Source: Pseudomonadota bacterium (GTDB lineage: Bacteria; Desulfobacterota; Binatia; Binatales; Binataceae). From it: a stretch of DNA of 64,000 nt. Positions within the stretch are counted from its first letter, which is position 1. The number at the start of each line of letters is the position of its first letter. A model generated the notes under the pieces. It did no database searches, had not been told where the DNA came from, and saw only the letters and a list, made by a program, of their open reading frames with translations. The translations under genes were made by a program, and so were the position numbers. Location of the stretch: the NCBI GenBank assembly GCA_021325025.1, contig JAJPHZ010000041.1, forward strand, positions 124,001 to 188,000, in the 5' to 3' direction. Shown in pieces: positions 9,501-17,833 of the stretch.

Positions 9501-10701
9501 TGCGCTGGTCGGTGGTAAGCAGTTTGGGGGTTGGTGAAGATTGGTCGGTGCATGACGCCAACGGGATAGCGTCGATCCCAGGGCTGCCCGCTAGCAGGGC
9601 GATGGTAAAGGTTGGTCCACCGTTGTTGGCCGGCACGCCAAGGTCGGGATTGGTGTTATTCAGGCTGCCCACCGCACCAAATCCGCAGGAGTTGTCATCC
9701 GATATATTGTAGCCGACATCGGTGATGGCGCCGCCTGGGGAACTGTTGGCGCAATTTTCGGGCAGGCTCGCGGCGAGGATCGTCCCCTTGAGGTTTGCGG
9801 TACCGCCCGCATTGTCGATCGCGGCGCCCATGCCAGTGCTCCCGACCACCTGGTTGCCCGACAATGTATTGTTCGTCATCCTCAACTCCCCGGAGTTGAA
9901 GATCGCGCCGCCCAGGGCGACACCGCCGGTAGCCTGATTGCTATAAAAGGTGTTGTTCGTAGCGACTAAAAGCCCTTGGTTGAAGATGGCGCCCCCGTGA
10001 CCGTCGCCGCTTCCCGCCGCGGCCTGGTTTTGCGAAAAGGTGCTGTTGGTGATCGTCACGCCTCCCGTGGCCGCGTTCCAGATGGCGCCGCCTTCAGCCA
10101 AAGAGCTGCTGGCCTGATTGCTCGAAAACGTGCTGCTGGTAATCGTCAAGGTCGCGATATTGTAGATGGCGCCGCCCGCGCCGCTGCTCCCGGTAACCTG
10201 GTTGGCTGAAACAGTGCTGTTTGCGATCGTCAAGGTTCCGCCATTGCGGATGGCACCACCTTGGCCTGAGACAGCGCCGTGACTCAAGGTGAGAATTTGC
10301 AGATTGAGCGTGGCGCCCGACGCCACGTCCATCAACCCAACGTTGCCGCCGCCGTCGATGACGATTCCGCTGCGCCCGCTGGGTCCAGTAATCGTCAGAT
10401 TGCCGGTGATCGTGGGCAGCGTGCTCGCCAGCGTGATCTGGCCGGTCATGCTGAATACGATTGTGTCGTCACCGGTTCCGGCGCTGCAGTTGTTAGTCGC
10501 GGTTTTGGTGTTGGCCGCGGTAATCGCGTCGCGCAGGCTGCAGGTGCCGGCGGGCCCGGTCGGGTCGGCCAAAGTGTTAACCGTGATCGTGGCCGCACGT
10601 CCGGTGGCGACGCTAAAGAGCAAGGCGATCGCAAACGTCGCCTGGACGGCGGCAGCTTTGCTAACCTCTACTCCTCTGCTCCCAACAGGAGCTTTAGACA
10701 C
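6562..10701 (-). CDS. Large secreted CSLREA/right-handed beta-helix protein with IPT/TIG-like C-terminus
   Basis: 1379 residues. An N-terminal signal peptide (ATFAIALLFSVATGRA) is followed by a CSLRDA box near residue 54, a Ser/Asn-rich parallel beta-helix built of NSTFSxNxA rungs, and a choice-of-anchor block ending CDIGAYESGAIAPT. A Pro/Thr/Ser linker of about 50 residues follows. The same order then repeats: CTLREAINLANG near residue 490, a second and longer helix, CDIGAYESDAIAPT, and a second PT linker around residues 1000-1060. The last 300 residues contain IPT/TIG-like repeats (SFTINGTGF, SVTLGGTGF, TLTVNGSGF). The predicted location is the cell surface or medium, for adhesion or polysaccharide contact. 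The start is an unusual GTG without a clear ribosome site. It is monocistronic. Confidence 0.85.
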   Translation of the reverse strand: MSKAPVGSRGVEVSKAAAVQATFAIALLFSVATGRAATITVNTLADPTGPAGTCSLRDAITAANTKTATNNCSAGTGDDTIVFSMTGQITLASTLPTITGNLTITGPSGRSGIVIDGGGNVGLMDVASGATLNLQILTLSHGAVSGQGGAIRNGGTLTIANSTVSANQVTGSSGAGGAIYNIATLTITSSTFSSNQASSSLAEGGAIWNAATGGVTITNSTFSQNQAAAGSGDGHGGAIFNQGLLVATNNTFYSNQATGGVALGGAIFNSGELRMTNNTLSGNQVVGSTGMGAAIDNAGGTANLKGTILAASLPENCANSSPGGAITDVGYNISDDNSCGFGAVGSLNNTNPDLGVPANNGGPTFTIALLAGSPGIDAIPLASCTDQSSPTPKLLTTDQRSFPRPDPGDNPLACDIGAYESGAIAPTPSPSATATPTPIPTPTPTTTPTLTPSPSGTPSFPTPSATPTFPPGTTFVDSLADDTNPGHCTLREAINLANGAPGTGSCGPFGGTIAFSVTGTITLASTLPTILGNLTIIGPTGSPGITIDGGGTVRLMQVAAGAMVNLEFLTLTNGSVAGTSSAPDQVGGAIVNHGTLTIVYGTVSNNQAAGYSMLGGGSARGGAIWSDATLSISNSSFSTNTAQGRVGGEGDGGAIWSQGTLAIANTTFSSNQAIGGYFNASGSGGAIWSTGPFTLIGSSVSGNIATGRFWERGGAVGGNGEGGGIWNGGPLTIINSTLSDNIVNATSAAALGGAVYNLAALSIAGSTFSNNAGPSGGALFNGGTLTIANSTFANHKTSSDAAVANQGTLAITNSTFSNNQGAISSLGTLKVTGSEFDANQRVILAMTGAITNSTFVNNPGNATYSRNMSITNCTFWQSAIYVLPDAMLNLKGTILAAGSVTGSGNCSGPINDAGYNISDDNSCGFTAVGSLNGTDPKLGPLADNGGPTQTVALLPGSPAIDAIPLASCTDQSSPPNPLTTDQRGFARPDPGDNPPACDIGAYESDAIAPTRSPTPTLSPTPTPSGTATWTPVPTATLGRTPTPIPTATGTANAPTATPTATPVTPHISSLGTKTILVGSSFTINGTGFTAGSVVNFFVATAKGPINEGPLKPIAPHGSTTLTVPVPDTVLLGDGFATVVVVNTDAGYTTSNNFYALLQGYAPAGIPSLTSIDGIDLAATSSDPNYATNNVQTVIVQGSSVTLGGTGFDAADGVAVNVFGASGNVGPVYVNPGTGGLSSTSFNFTLPIGVPTGPGSLVVVNKGSDGKYGKSSNAVSVPIGAHVHVTSVSQNVSTLTVNGSGFSALTVINFFNAQGGGVLNLGGLNSGKPVIPLHLVNDAQFTFTVPAGALPGPAYVQALNPPFVPYSSSGNDPGGAFTLK

Positions 10702-10838
10702 GAGCAGTACGCCTACCCGTCAAGATTGGAGCAACACTATCAAATAATCGTTGAAAAGAAAATTCTTCTGAGGGAAAGCAATGCCGTATTTATCCAGGGT
10801 AGCGATAAACTGACAAGAATAGCAGGTTTTACACGTGG
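10702..10838 (-). promoter_or_regulatory. AT-rich promoter region of the beta-helix protein
   Basis: This 137-base gap is clearly more AT-rich than its surroundings. On the minus strand TTGTCA (10822-10817) is followed after 16 bases by GATAAA, a fair sigma70-like pair pointing at the beta-helix gene. No other feature is seen. Confidence 0.35.
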
Positions 10839-11780
10839 TTACGGCAGATGCGGCAGGACCTCCTGGCCCAGACGTTCCAGGTTCTCCGCCTGCTGTTTGT
10901 AGGTCGCGCCGCCGACACCCAGGTAGATCACGTTGACCCCCAGCTCCTTGAGTTGCTGGGCCTCGTCGATGACTTTCTTTACGTCGAACCTGGGAGTGCC
11001 CCACGGACCCAGCTCGGTCAGCACGCCGCCGATGTCCAGCGGCGGACGTCCCGCAGCCTTGGCCGCCGATTGCGCGTAGTCGATGATTTTGCGCAACTGC
11101 TCGAGCGATTCGATCGCGGCGGTGTGGCGGATTTTGGCAAAGCGCGACGGGTTGAGGAACGGCATGAAGCCGTCGCCCAACTGGCCGGCGCGCCGGGCCG
11201 CGATGCGGCTGTTGCCGCCGACGTAGATCGGCGGATGGGGCTTTTGCACGGGATGGGGCAGCATCGTGTTGCCCCGCGCATTGAAGTGCCGCCCCGTCAT
11301 CTTGACGTTCTCCTGCGTCCAGGCGGCCTTGATGGCGATAATCGCTTCGTCGGTCAGTTCGTTGCGCTCGGCGAAGTTGACGCCCAGCGCCTCGAACTCC
11401 TCCTCCATCCAGCCCACGCCCACACCCATCACCAGCCGTCCGCCCGACACCACGTCCAGGCTGGCCATCGCGCGCGCCGCAATGAAGGGGTTGTGATACG
11501 GGAGCACATATATATAGGTGCACAGGCGTAGCCGGCTGGTCGCCGCAGCGGCCACGCTGAGGGGCACCAGCGGATCGAGCGAATGATGGCCGACACCGGC
11601 CTTAAGCCGCGCGTCGGAGGGAAACGGATGCTCGGTTACATAGACCCCGTAAAACCCGGCCCGCTCCGCCGCCTGCGAGACTGTGGCCAGTGCCTGAACG
11701 CTGAAGAACTCGTTGCCCTGCGCGTGGTCGATTCCGGTCGAGCCGCCGGTGCTCGTGTTGAGATGTACGAAGGTCTTCAT
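10839..11780 (-). CDS. LLM class flavin/F420-dependent oxidoreductase
   Basis: 313 residues from the ATG at 11780. The listed ORF adds 83 upstream residues that translate hairpin-rich intergenic DNA and is rejected. Motifs are the N-terminal strand MKTFVHLNTSTGG, YGVYVTEHPFP, RLRLCTYIYVLPYHNP, the phosphate-binding GGRLVMGVGVGWMEEEFEALG and PHPVQKPHPPIYVGGNS. These are those of the F420-type LLM group. It probably oxidises or oxygenates a small hydrophobic substrate. It lies downstream of the amidohydrolase on the same strand, with 265 bases between, so independent transcription is possible. GGA stands 8 bases before the start. Confidence 0.88.
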   Translation of the reverse strand: MKTFVHLNTSTGGSTGIDHAQGNEFFSVQALATVSQAAERAGFYGVYVTEHPFPSDARLKAGVGHHSLDPLVPLSVAAAATSRLRLCTYIYVLPYHNPFIAARAMASLDVVSGGRLVMGVGVGWMEEEFEALGVNFAERNELTDEAIIAIKAAWTQENVKMTGRHFNARGNTMLPHPVQKPHPPIYVGGNSRIAARRAGQLGDGFMPFLNPSRFAKIRHTAAIESLEQLRKIIDYAQSAAKAAGRPPLDIGGVLTELGPWGTPRFDVKKVIDEAQQLKELGVNVIYLGVGGATYKQQAENLERLGQEVLPHLP

Positions 11781-11939
11781 CATTTCCAAATCCGCCTGTC
11801 CGATGTGGACCGATGCTGCGATTTCCCGATAGCAAGATCGAATCCGCTGGCGCAACATCAGGGCGTCGAAGGAGACAGGCCCGGATCGGCGGCGGGCGGC
11901 TGGGGTTAGTAGGACAGGCGCCCCTGCCTGCCGATGACG

Positions 11940-12025
11940 TGGAGCGTCCTCACTCGCGCTGCCGCTAAAATAATGTGGCGCGAGCACGGATGCTCGGATC
12001 GATCGCGGGCAGGACGCCCGCACCA
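11940..12025. repeat. Intergenic hairpins between LLM and amidohydrolase genes
   Basis: GCGGGC-AGGAC-GCCCGC forms a perfect 6-bp stem at 12005-12021, just past the amidohydrolase stop. A second inverted pair, CTCGCGC with GCGCGAG, frames an AT-rich loop around 11957-11989. The first motif shares the core GGACGCCCG with the motif near 1895, so it may be a dispersed repeat. It may also end the amidohydrolase transcript, although no T-run follows. Confidence 0.4.
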
Positions 12026-12045
12026 CCAATTGCTTTGTCAGTGTG

Positions 12046-13194
12046 TCAGTTCAAGTGCAGGCCGTAGAGCTTGACTGCGTTGTCGAACACGATCTTGCTG
12101 GTGACCTGTTCGGGCACGCCGGCGAAATCGGTGGCGATTACCTTGCGCGAGTTGGGCCAGGTACAATCGCCGTGCGGAAAGTCGGAAGCCCACATGTAAT
12201 TGTCCTGGCCGAAAAAGCTCCAGGTGGCAGGGCCGATCGGATCGTCCTGGAAGGTGGCGTAAACCTGGCGGCGGATGTAATCGGAGGGCATCATCTGGAG
12301 TTTGCGCAGCCCGGAGCTGACCCAATACTTCTTGTAACCGTGATCCAGCCGGTACATGAAGTGGGGCAGCCAGCCCGTGTCATTCTCAGCAGACACGATC
12401 GTCAGTTTTGGAAAGCGCTCCAGCACCCCGCTTATCACCAGCGTATAGAGGGTGGCCTGGATATCGGCCAATAAAAATTGATAGGTGCCCAGTTGCGCGA
12501 TGCCGGGGCTGTCCTTTTCCGACTTCGCGATATGCCCGACCATCTGCCATGCCGGGCTTTTGGTTCCGCCGGTGACGACGTGCAGCGACAGCGGCATTTC
12601 CAGCTCTGCCGCCGCCTGCCAGAAGGGGTCGTAGATGGGGCTGCTGTAGGGCCGGTCCTCAGGCGCCGAGCCCCAGATCATCGCGCCTTTGAGGTTTCGC
12701 TTGCGGCATCGCTCCAATTCTTTGACAGCCAGGCCGAGGTCCTGCAGCGAAATCAGCGGAATGCCGAGCAGGCGCTGGGGGTTGTGGGAACAGAACTCGG
12801 CCAGCCAGTCGTTGTAGACGCGAAAGCAGGCGCGCTGCAACTCGGGGTCCTTCAGCCCAAACAGCGGCATCCCCAGACTGGTGTAAAGCACCTCGGCCTC
12901 CACCCCGTCGAGGTCCTGGTCCTTGATGCGCTCCACCGGATCCCAGCCGCTGGGACGTATTGCCTCGTAGCCGGTCTTCAGATGTTTGGCGTATTCCTCG
13001 CCGTCGCGTCCGGTGGCGGCAATGGCGGCGACCGGAAACGGGCGCAAGCCCTCCGCCATGAAGAACGCCCCCGGCTTATCGGGACGCGTCACCGCCCGCG
13101 GCGCGCGATCCTTAAAGCGGCGGTCGATACGTTCGACCCACAGGTCGGCCGGCTCAATCATATGGGAATCGGCAGATACTATACGAAGCGCCAT
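12046..13194 (-). CDS. Amidohydrolase family protein (amidohydrolase 2, ACMSD-like)
   Basis: 382 residues. It opens with RIVSADSHMIEP, the variant metal-binding strand typical of this family (D-x-H). A mid-region SLHVVTGG supplies a histidine, SAENDTGWLPHFMYRLD follows, and WASDFPHGD provides the conserved D-F-P-H near residue 345. Relatives are metal-dependent decarboxylases or hydrolases of aromatic and other ring-cleavage products (ACMSD and gamma-resorcylate decarboxylase lineage). This fits the aromatic/steroid-like catabolic context, although the substrate is not deducible. GGAGGAGAGATA precedes the ATG. It is divergent from the DUF1329 genes across a 563-base gap. Confidence 0.88.
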   Translation of the reverse strand: MALRIVSADSHMIEPADLWVERIDRRFKDRAPRAVTRPDKPGAFFMAEGLRPFPVAAIAATGRDGEEYAKHLKTGYEAIRPSGWDPVERIKDQDLDGVEAEVLYTSLGMPLFGLKDPELQRACFRVYNDWLAEFCSHNPQRLLGIPLISLQDLGLAVKELERCRKRNLKGAMIWGSAPEDRPYSSPIYDPFWQAAAELEMPLSLHVVTGGTKSPAWQMVGHIAKSEKDSPGIAQLGTYQFLLADIQATLYTLVISGVLERFPKLTIVSAENDTGWLPHFMYRLDHGYKKYWVSSGLRKLQMMPSDYIRRQVYATFQDDPIGPATWSFFGQDNYMWASDFPHGDCTWPNSRKVIATDFAGVPEQVTSKIVFDNAVKLYGLHLN

Positions 13195-13757
13195 TATCTC
13201 TCCTCCCCGGCGGTCAGGCCGGCTCCCGTCACTACGCGTCTACGGCCACTCAGCTATGCACGCCAACTCCGGGCAGCGCAATCGCTCCAGCGTGGACTCG
13301 TCGCGGAAAGCGTTGAGTCAAATTTATACTTCCGATACTGCCAAATTCCATAGTTCGGCGCGGGCCCCGGCGATGTTCAGGATTTCGTACCAGAGAGCGT
13401 ACCGGGGTACGATTTTTCGGCGCCGACCGGCACCGGTCCCGGCGGACGTCGCGGCGCGCGTTTATCGAGTTTATTTGCGCCGATGTGGGCAGTACCCAAG
13501 GCTGGTTCTGAGTACCATCATCCATACTCATAATCAGCATCAGACCGCAGAAACGCAGACTGACAGGAAGATCGGGCGAAGTTGCAGCAGTTCCAAGGTT
13601 TAAAACCGCGCCGGGGCAAAAGAAGCCTCGCTTGACAAATGCCGACGGTTGGACATAGGTAAAGACCGACGCCAGGGGCAAGAGCGTCTGTTATGGGGTA
13701 CTAGGCGCTGTCCCGCTTTGAGTTTCGAAGCGGGCACTAAACAAGGAGTCGGGGAAC
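13195..13757. promoter_or_regulatory. Divergent intergenic region between amidohydrolase and DUF1329 genes
   Basis: No credible gene is present. On the plus strand a perfect TTGACA at 13632-13637 is followed after 16-17 bases by a weak CATAGG/ATAGGT, about 100 bases before the first DUF1329 ATG. A 7-bp hairpin, CCCGCTT (13712-13718) with AAGCGGG (13728-13734), lies in the putative leader just before AAGGAG (13743-13748) and the ATG. The rest of the region shows nothing recognisable. Confidence 0.4.
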
Positions 13758-15101
13758 ATGAAACGGGGAAAGCTTCTAGTAGTCGGGGTACTAGCGAGCG
13801 CACTGCTGTTAGGCGCGATATGGTCGTCGGCCATGGCGCTGGAGATGGTGCCCTGGGATGCCAAGAATTACGATCAGATCGTTTCGGCGGACTCCACCGA
13901 AACGATCGCGCCAGGCACCAAGATCAACATGCAGAACTGGCAGCAATACAAAAAGTTCATGCCCTACGGATTGTGGGTGCTCTGGAGCGGGACGCAGTTT
14001 TATAAGCTGCCGCAGAACGCCGAAATGGAAGTAGTGGCCAACCAGCATATTCCGCTGCCCAAGAAGTATCTCCAGGATACGGAAAAATATTCCAGCCAGG
14101 TCAGCTTGGTCCCCAACGACTTCGGCGGGCTCAGTCCGAAAGGCTATGTCGCCGGCTCACCGTTTCCCAACCCCAGCGGCCCCAATGCCGGTATCGAGAT
14201 CGTCTACAATGAATACTACGCCTACGTCCCCTACGTGATTACCACATACGCGCATCTCGGATTCACCATGGACCAGTTCGGTAACAAGTCCGTGAGCGAA
14301 GTTCGCGAGGTGAATTTCAAGATCAAGCATCTGAGCGACCCAGGCAAACCGATAAATGTACCCGGTTTCGGAGACGTGTTCCTGACCTATAACAATATCG
14401 TTATGGTCCCGGAACAGTCCAAATATACAAATGATCTCGTGATATTCTATGACGATCCGGCCACACTGGGCGAGACCTTCGTGTTTGTGCCCTCGCTGCG
14501 ACGCTCCTTGCGCCTGTCTTCGGCGGCCCGATGCTCGCCGCTGGTGGGAAGCGACTACACGGCTGACGACGAGCGCTCGATGAGTATTCAGCCGCCGCTT
14601 TTTCAGGCGAAATTTCTCGGCTACAAGAAGATCCTCGTCATGTACCCAAAGGTCCCGGGTTACGAGAGCAAGGCCAATTACTATCAGCCGGTCTGGTTTG
14701 CTTCGCCCAAGGCGGCGGTGTGGATGCCGCGCACGGTCGCGCTGGTGGATATCCGGCGCACGGACAAGATGAAGGCCGGATATTGTTACGGCAGCCGCAT
14801 GGCCTATATCGACAAGGAAACCTGGCAGCCGATCTGGATGGATCTGTATGACATCAACCTGAAGCTGTGGAAAACCGGACCCTCGATGTACAAACCGATG
14901 CCGTTGCCCAACACCAATGGCGACGTGTCCACCGGCGGCGGCGGTCCGGGAGACGGCATGTACGAATTCTACGACATCCAGAATGACCACATCACATTCG
15001 ACATCCAGACCGACGCGCTGATCAACGAAAACGTACCCCCCGAATACCAGGACTTCAACCGATGGGGAACTCCCGCGGGTATGCTTCAGGTTATGCAGTA
15101 A
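13758..15101 (+). CDS. DUF1329 domain-containing exported protein (copy 1)
   Basis: 447 residues. A clear signal peptide (VVGVLASALLLGAIWSSAMA) has a likely cleavage after residue 27. The mature part carries DUF1329 landmarks: NPSGPNAGIEIVYNEYYAYV, then NDLVIFYDDPATLGETFVFVPSLRRS, GSDYTADDERSMS, and a C-terminal DFNRWGTPAGML. DUF1329 proteins are envelope proteins related to outer-membrane lipoprotein-sorting folds. They are often encoded near hydrophobic-substrate degradation genes, and their biochemical role is not established. AAGGAG precedes the ATG. A close paralogue of the same length follows after 92 bases. The usual DUF1302 or RND/MMPL transporter partners are not in the window. Confidence 0.85.
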   Translation: MKRGKLLVVGVLASALLLGAIWSSAMALEMVPWDAKNYDQIVSADSTETIAPGTKINMQNWQQYKKFMPYGLWVLWSGTQFYKLPQNAEMEVVANQHIPLPKKYLQDTEKYSSQVSLVPNDFGGLSPKGYVAGSPFPNPSGPNAGIEIVYNEYYAYVPYVITTYAHLGFTMDQFGNKSVSEVREVNFKIKHLSDPGKPINVPGFGDVFLTYNNIVMVPEQSKYTNDLVIFYDDPATLGETFVFVPSLRRSLRLSSAARCSPLVGSDYTADDERSMSIQPPLFQAKFLGYKKILVMYPKVPGYESKANYYQPVWFASPKAAVWMPRTVALVDIRRTDKMKAGYCYGSRMAYIDKETWQPIWMDLYDINLKLWKTGPSMYKPMPLPNTNGDVSTGGGGPGDGMYEFYDIQNDHITFDIQTDALINENVPPEYQDFNRWGTPAGMLQVMQ

Positions 15102-15193
15102 CGGATAGGCTGGGAGTCCGTACCGGCGGTGTCCAGGACTGTCCGGGGATAGAGCCCGCCGGCACGGACTGCAGAAAAGGAGAGTGCGTTATA

Positions 15194-16537
15194 ATGCGTA
15201 GAAGATCGGGATTCGCGGTTATCGGGATGGCGGCGGGCGCGTTGCTGTTAGGTGCGATGTGGTCGTCGGCGATGGCGCAGGTGCAGGTGCCGTGGGATCG
15301 GAAAAACTACGATCAGCTTGCCCCGGCTGATACCACGGAGTCGATTCCGCCGGGGACCCACATTAACATGCAGAACTGGCAGCAGTACAAGAAGTTCATG
15401 CCGGTCGGACTGTGGGTACTGTTCGAAGGCACCCAGCACTGGAAACTGCCGGCCAACGCGGAATTGGTAGTGGAAGCCAACAAGCATATTCCCTTGCCCA
15501 AGAAGTACCTGGCCGACACCGAGAAATATTCCAGCCAGGTCAGCCTGGTTCCCAACGAATTCGGTGGCTTGAGCCCCAAGGGTTACGTGGCCGGAATCCC
15601 GTTCCCAAATCCCAGCGGTCCCAACGCCGGAATGGAGATCGTTTACAACGAATACTATGCTTACGTTCCGTACCTCATTACCACTTACGCCCATGATGGT
15701 TTCAACATGGACCAGTTCGGCAACACGTCGGTCAGTGAGGTGCGCGAGGTAAACTTCAAGGTTAAGCATCTGAGCGACCCCGGCAAACCGGTTAATATCC
15801 CCGGTATGGGGGACGTTTACCTGACCTATAACAACATCGTGATGGTCCCCGAACAGTCGAAGTACACCAACGACCTGGTCATTTTCTATGACGATCCAGC
15901 CACGCTGGGCGAGACCTTCGTGTTCGTGCCGTCCCTGCGCCGCTCGATCCGGTTGTCCTCGGCGGCGCGATGCTCGCCGCTGGTGGGCAGCGATTACACG
16001 GCCGACGACGAGCGCTCGATGAGCATACAGCCGCCGATTTTCCAGGCCAACTTCGTCGGTTACAAGAAGATCCTCGTGATGTACCCGACGGACGATTATT
16101 ACAAACATTCCAATTACTATCAGCCGGTGTGGTTCGCCACGCCGCGCGCCGCCCGATGGCTGCCGCGCGACGTCGCGGTGCTGGACATTCGCCGCACTCA
16201 GAAGACCGCCGCCGGCTACTGCTACGGCAGCCGCATGGCGTACATCGACAAGGAAACCTGGCAGCCGATCTGGATGGACTTGTACGACGTCAATCTGAAG
16301 CTGTGGAAGACCGGTCCCTCCATGTACAAGCCGATGCCCCTGCCGGGCACCAACGGCGATGTTTCCACGGGCGGCGGCGGCCCCGGAGACGGGATGTATG
16401 AATTCTACGACATGCAGAACAACCATCTGACCTTCGATATTCAGCGCGACGCCCTAATCAACGAAAATGCGCCTGCCACCTACCAGGATTTTAACCGCTG
16501 GGGCACGCCTGCCGGCATGTTGCAGGTTATGCAGTGA
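15194..16537 (+). CDS. DUF1329 domain-containing exported protein (copy 2)
   Basis: 447 residues from the ATG at 15194, with AAGGAGA before it. The ORF track starts 44 residues earlier inside the spacer. Its own signal peptide (VIGMAAGALLLGAMWSSAMA) is cleaved about residue 28. By eye most aligned residues match copy 1, without any gap except a few residues around the YYKHSNYYQPVW segment. The pair is therefore a tandem duplication under conservation. Both copies keep a Cys in SSAARCSPLVGSDY and another in AGYCYGSRMAYIDKETWQPI. The gene product is probably periplasmic or outer-membrane associated, possibly handling the substrate of the CoA-transferase operon that follows. Confidence 0.85.
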   Translation: MRRRSGFAVIGMAAGALLLGAMWSSAMAQVQVPWDRKNYDQLAPADTTESIPPGTHINMQNWQQYKKFMPVGLWVLFEGTQHWKLPANAELVVEANKHIPLPKKYLADTEKYSSQVSLVPNEFGGLSPKGYVAGIPFPNPSGPNAGMEIVYNEYYAYVPYLITTYAHDGFNMDQFGNTSVSEVREVNFKVKHLSDPGKPVNIPGMGDVYLTYNNIVMVPEQSKYTNDLVIFYDDPATLGETFVFVPSLRRSIRLSSAARCSPLVGSDYTADDERSMSIQPPIFQANFVGYKKILVMYPTDDYYKHSNYYQPVWFATPRAARWLPRDVAVLDIRRTQKTAAGYCYGSRMAYIDKETWQPIWMDLYDVNLKLWKTGPSMYKPMPLPGTNGDVSTGGGGPGDGMYEFYDMQNNHLTFDIQRDALINENAPATYQDFNRWGTPAGMLQVMQ

Positions 16538-16570
16538 GCAAACGGGCCGCGGATTTGATAGTATGCGCGC

Positions 16571-16597
16571 AAGCCGCGGCGCTCTGCGCCGCGGCTT
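16571..16597 (+). terminator. Strong GC hairpin between DUF1329 pair and CoA-transferase
   Basis: AAGCCGCGGCGC and GCGCCGCGGCTT form a perfect 12-bp stem with a 3-base loop, 33 bases after the DUF1329 stop and 8 bases before the next ATG. There is no T-run, so it is not a textbook intrinsic terminator. It could stabilise the upstream mRNA or restrict ribosome access to the next gene, whose ribosome site is weak. Confidence 0.5.
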
Positions 16598-16605
16598 GAT
16601 GAGTA

Positions 16606-17811
16606 ATGGCGTTGCAGGCGTTGGCAGGAGTTCGGGTGCTGGATTTGACCCGCCACGTGGCGGGTCCCCTCTGCACCAAGCTCCTGGCTGATTACGGCGC
16701 CGACGTCATCAAGATCGAAGTTCCGGGAAGGGGCGATCCGGCACGCTGGATCGCCCCTTTTCTGCATGAGCTGCCCCATCCCGAGCGCAGCGGCCTGTTC
16801 CTGCATCTCAACACCAACAAGCGCGGCATCACGCTCAACCTCAAAACCGAAACCGGCCGCGCGATCTTTCTGAGGCTACTGCCCTCCGCCGACATCGTGG
16901 TGGAAAACTTCCAGCCCCGTGTGATGCCGTCGCTGGGGTTGGATTACGCCACCCTCAGCAAGATCAAGCCGGCGCTGGTCATGACTTCGATCAGCAACTT
17001 CGGCCAGACCGGACCCTATCGGGATTGGCGTGCCTCCGACCTGATCGTGTATGCGATGGGACACGAGATGTGGGGGACGGGGCAACCCGACTGCGAGCCC
17101 GCCGGGATGGCCAACAAGCTGAGTTTGCATATCGCGGGCCTGATGGCGTTTACGGCGACGCTGGGCGCGTTTTGGGAAGCGCAGCTCCAGGGTGTGGGCC
17201 AGCAGGTGGACCTCTCGATCATGGAGGCGATGGCCTCGTCGATCGATCGGCGCGCACCCTCGCTGCTCGCCTACCAATACTGCGGCGAGCGCGCCGAGCG
17301 CATCCCCTCGGTCCACGGCATCGACGCGCCGCCGTTCGTCAACTACTGCGCCGATGGATTTTTCGAGATCACGGTCGGCATCCAGTGGTGGAAGGAATTC
17401 GTGCGCGCGATCGGTGAGGACTGGATCAACGACCCGGCCCTGAGGCCGCCGGTGCGCGACGTCAAGGCTCGCGAGCGCTTCGATGCGCATTGGATTCCCT
17501 GGTGCATGGCGCGCACCAAAAATGAGATCGTGGCGATTTTCCAAAAGGCCGGCATTCCGTGCGCGCCGCTGAATACCACCGAGGACCTGGTCAAGGATCG
17601 GCAACTGGCCGAGCGCGGTTTTTTCATCGAAATCGACCATCCCGCGGCCGGGCGCCTGACCTATCCGGGGGCACCGTTTCGCATGGCGCGCTCGCCGTTT
17701 GAGATTCGCCGGCCGGCCCCGATGCTGGGCCAACATAACGCCGAAGTGCTGGGGGAACTGGGCTACGACGCCAAAGACCTTGCCGCCCTGAGCGCGGCCG
17801 GCGTTATATAA
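16606..17811 (+). CDS. Family III CoA-transferase (CaiB/BaiF) lacking the catalytic aspartate
   Basis: 401 residues of the CaiB/BaiF fold: GVRVLDLTRHVAGPLCTKLLADYGADVIKIE at the N-terminus (read in parts), ADIVVENFQPRV, the loop SNFGQTGPYRDW, and a long linker to the C-terminal CAPLNTTEDLVKDRQLAERGFF. In family members such as formyl-CoA transferase an Asp (Asp169 in YfdW/FRC) carries the acyl group. Counting back from the GVGQQVDLS motif, that position is Leu174 here (SLHIAG). The protein is therefore probably not catalytic alone. The next gene, 22 bases downstream, keeps the Asp, which suggests a heterodimer. The ribosome site is weak (GATGAG). Confidence 0.9.
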   Translation: MALQALAGVRVLDLTRHVAGPLCTKLLADYGADVIKIEVPGRGDPARWIAPFLHELPHPERSGLFLHLNTNKRGITLNLKTETGRAIFLRLLPSADIVVENFQPRVMPSLGLDYATLSKIKPALVMTSISNFGQTGPYRDWRASDLIVYAMGHEMWGTGQPDCEPAGMANKLSLHIAGLMAFTATLGAFWEAQLQGVGQQVDLSIMEAMASSIDRRAPSLLAYQYCGERAERIPSVHGIDAPPFVNYCADGFFEITVGIQWWKEFVRAIGEDWINDPALRPPVRDVKARERFDAHWIPWCMARTKNEIVAIFQKAGIPCAPLNTTEDLVKDRQLAERGFFIEIDHPAAGRLTYPGAPFRMARSPFEIRRPAPMLGQHNAEVLGELGYDAKDLAALSAAGVI

Positions 17812-17833
17812 TCCATCGCAGGAGTGAGCGCCG

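Noticed and set aside
7900-10300. Regularly repeated DNA that could be taken for a CRISPR or tandem repeat
   Set aside because: The repeats are beta-helix rungs of the coding frame with variable spacing and sequence, not identical direct repeats.
12030-13200. Possible classical amidase (amidase signature) assignment
   Set aside because: The SDSHMIEP and SDFPHGD motifs are those of metal-dependent amidohydrolases; no Ser-Ser-Lys amidase signature is present.
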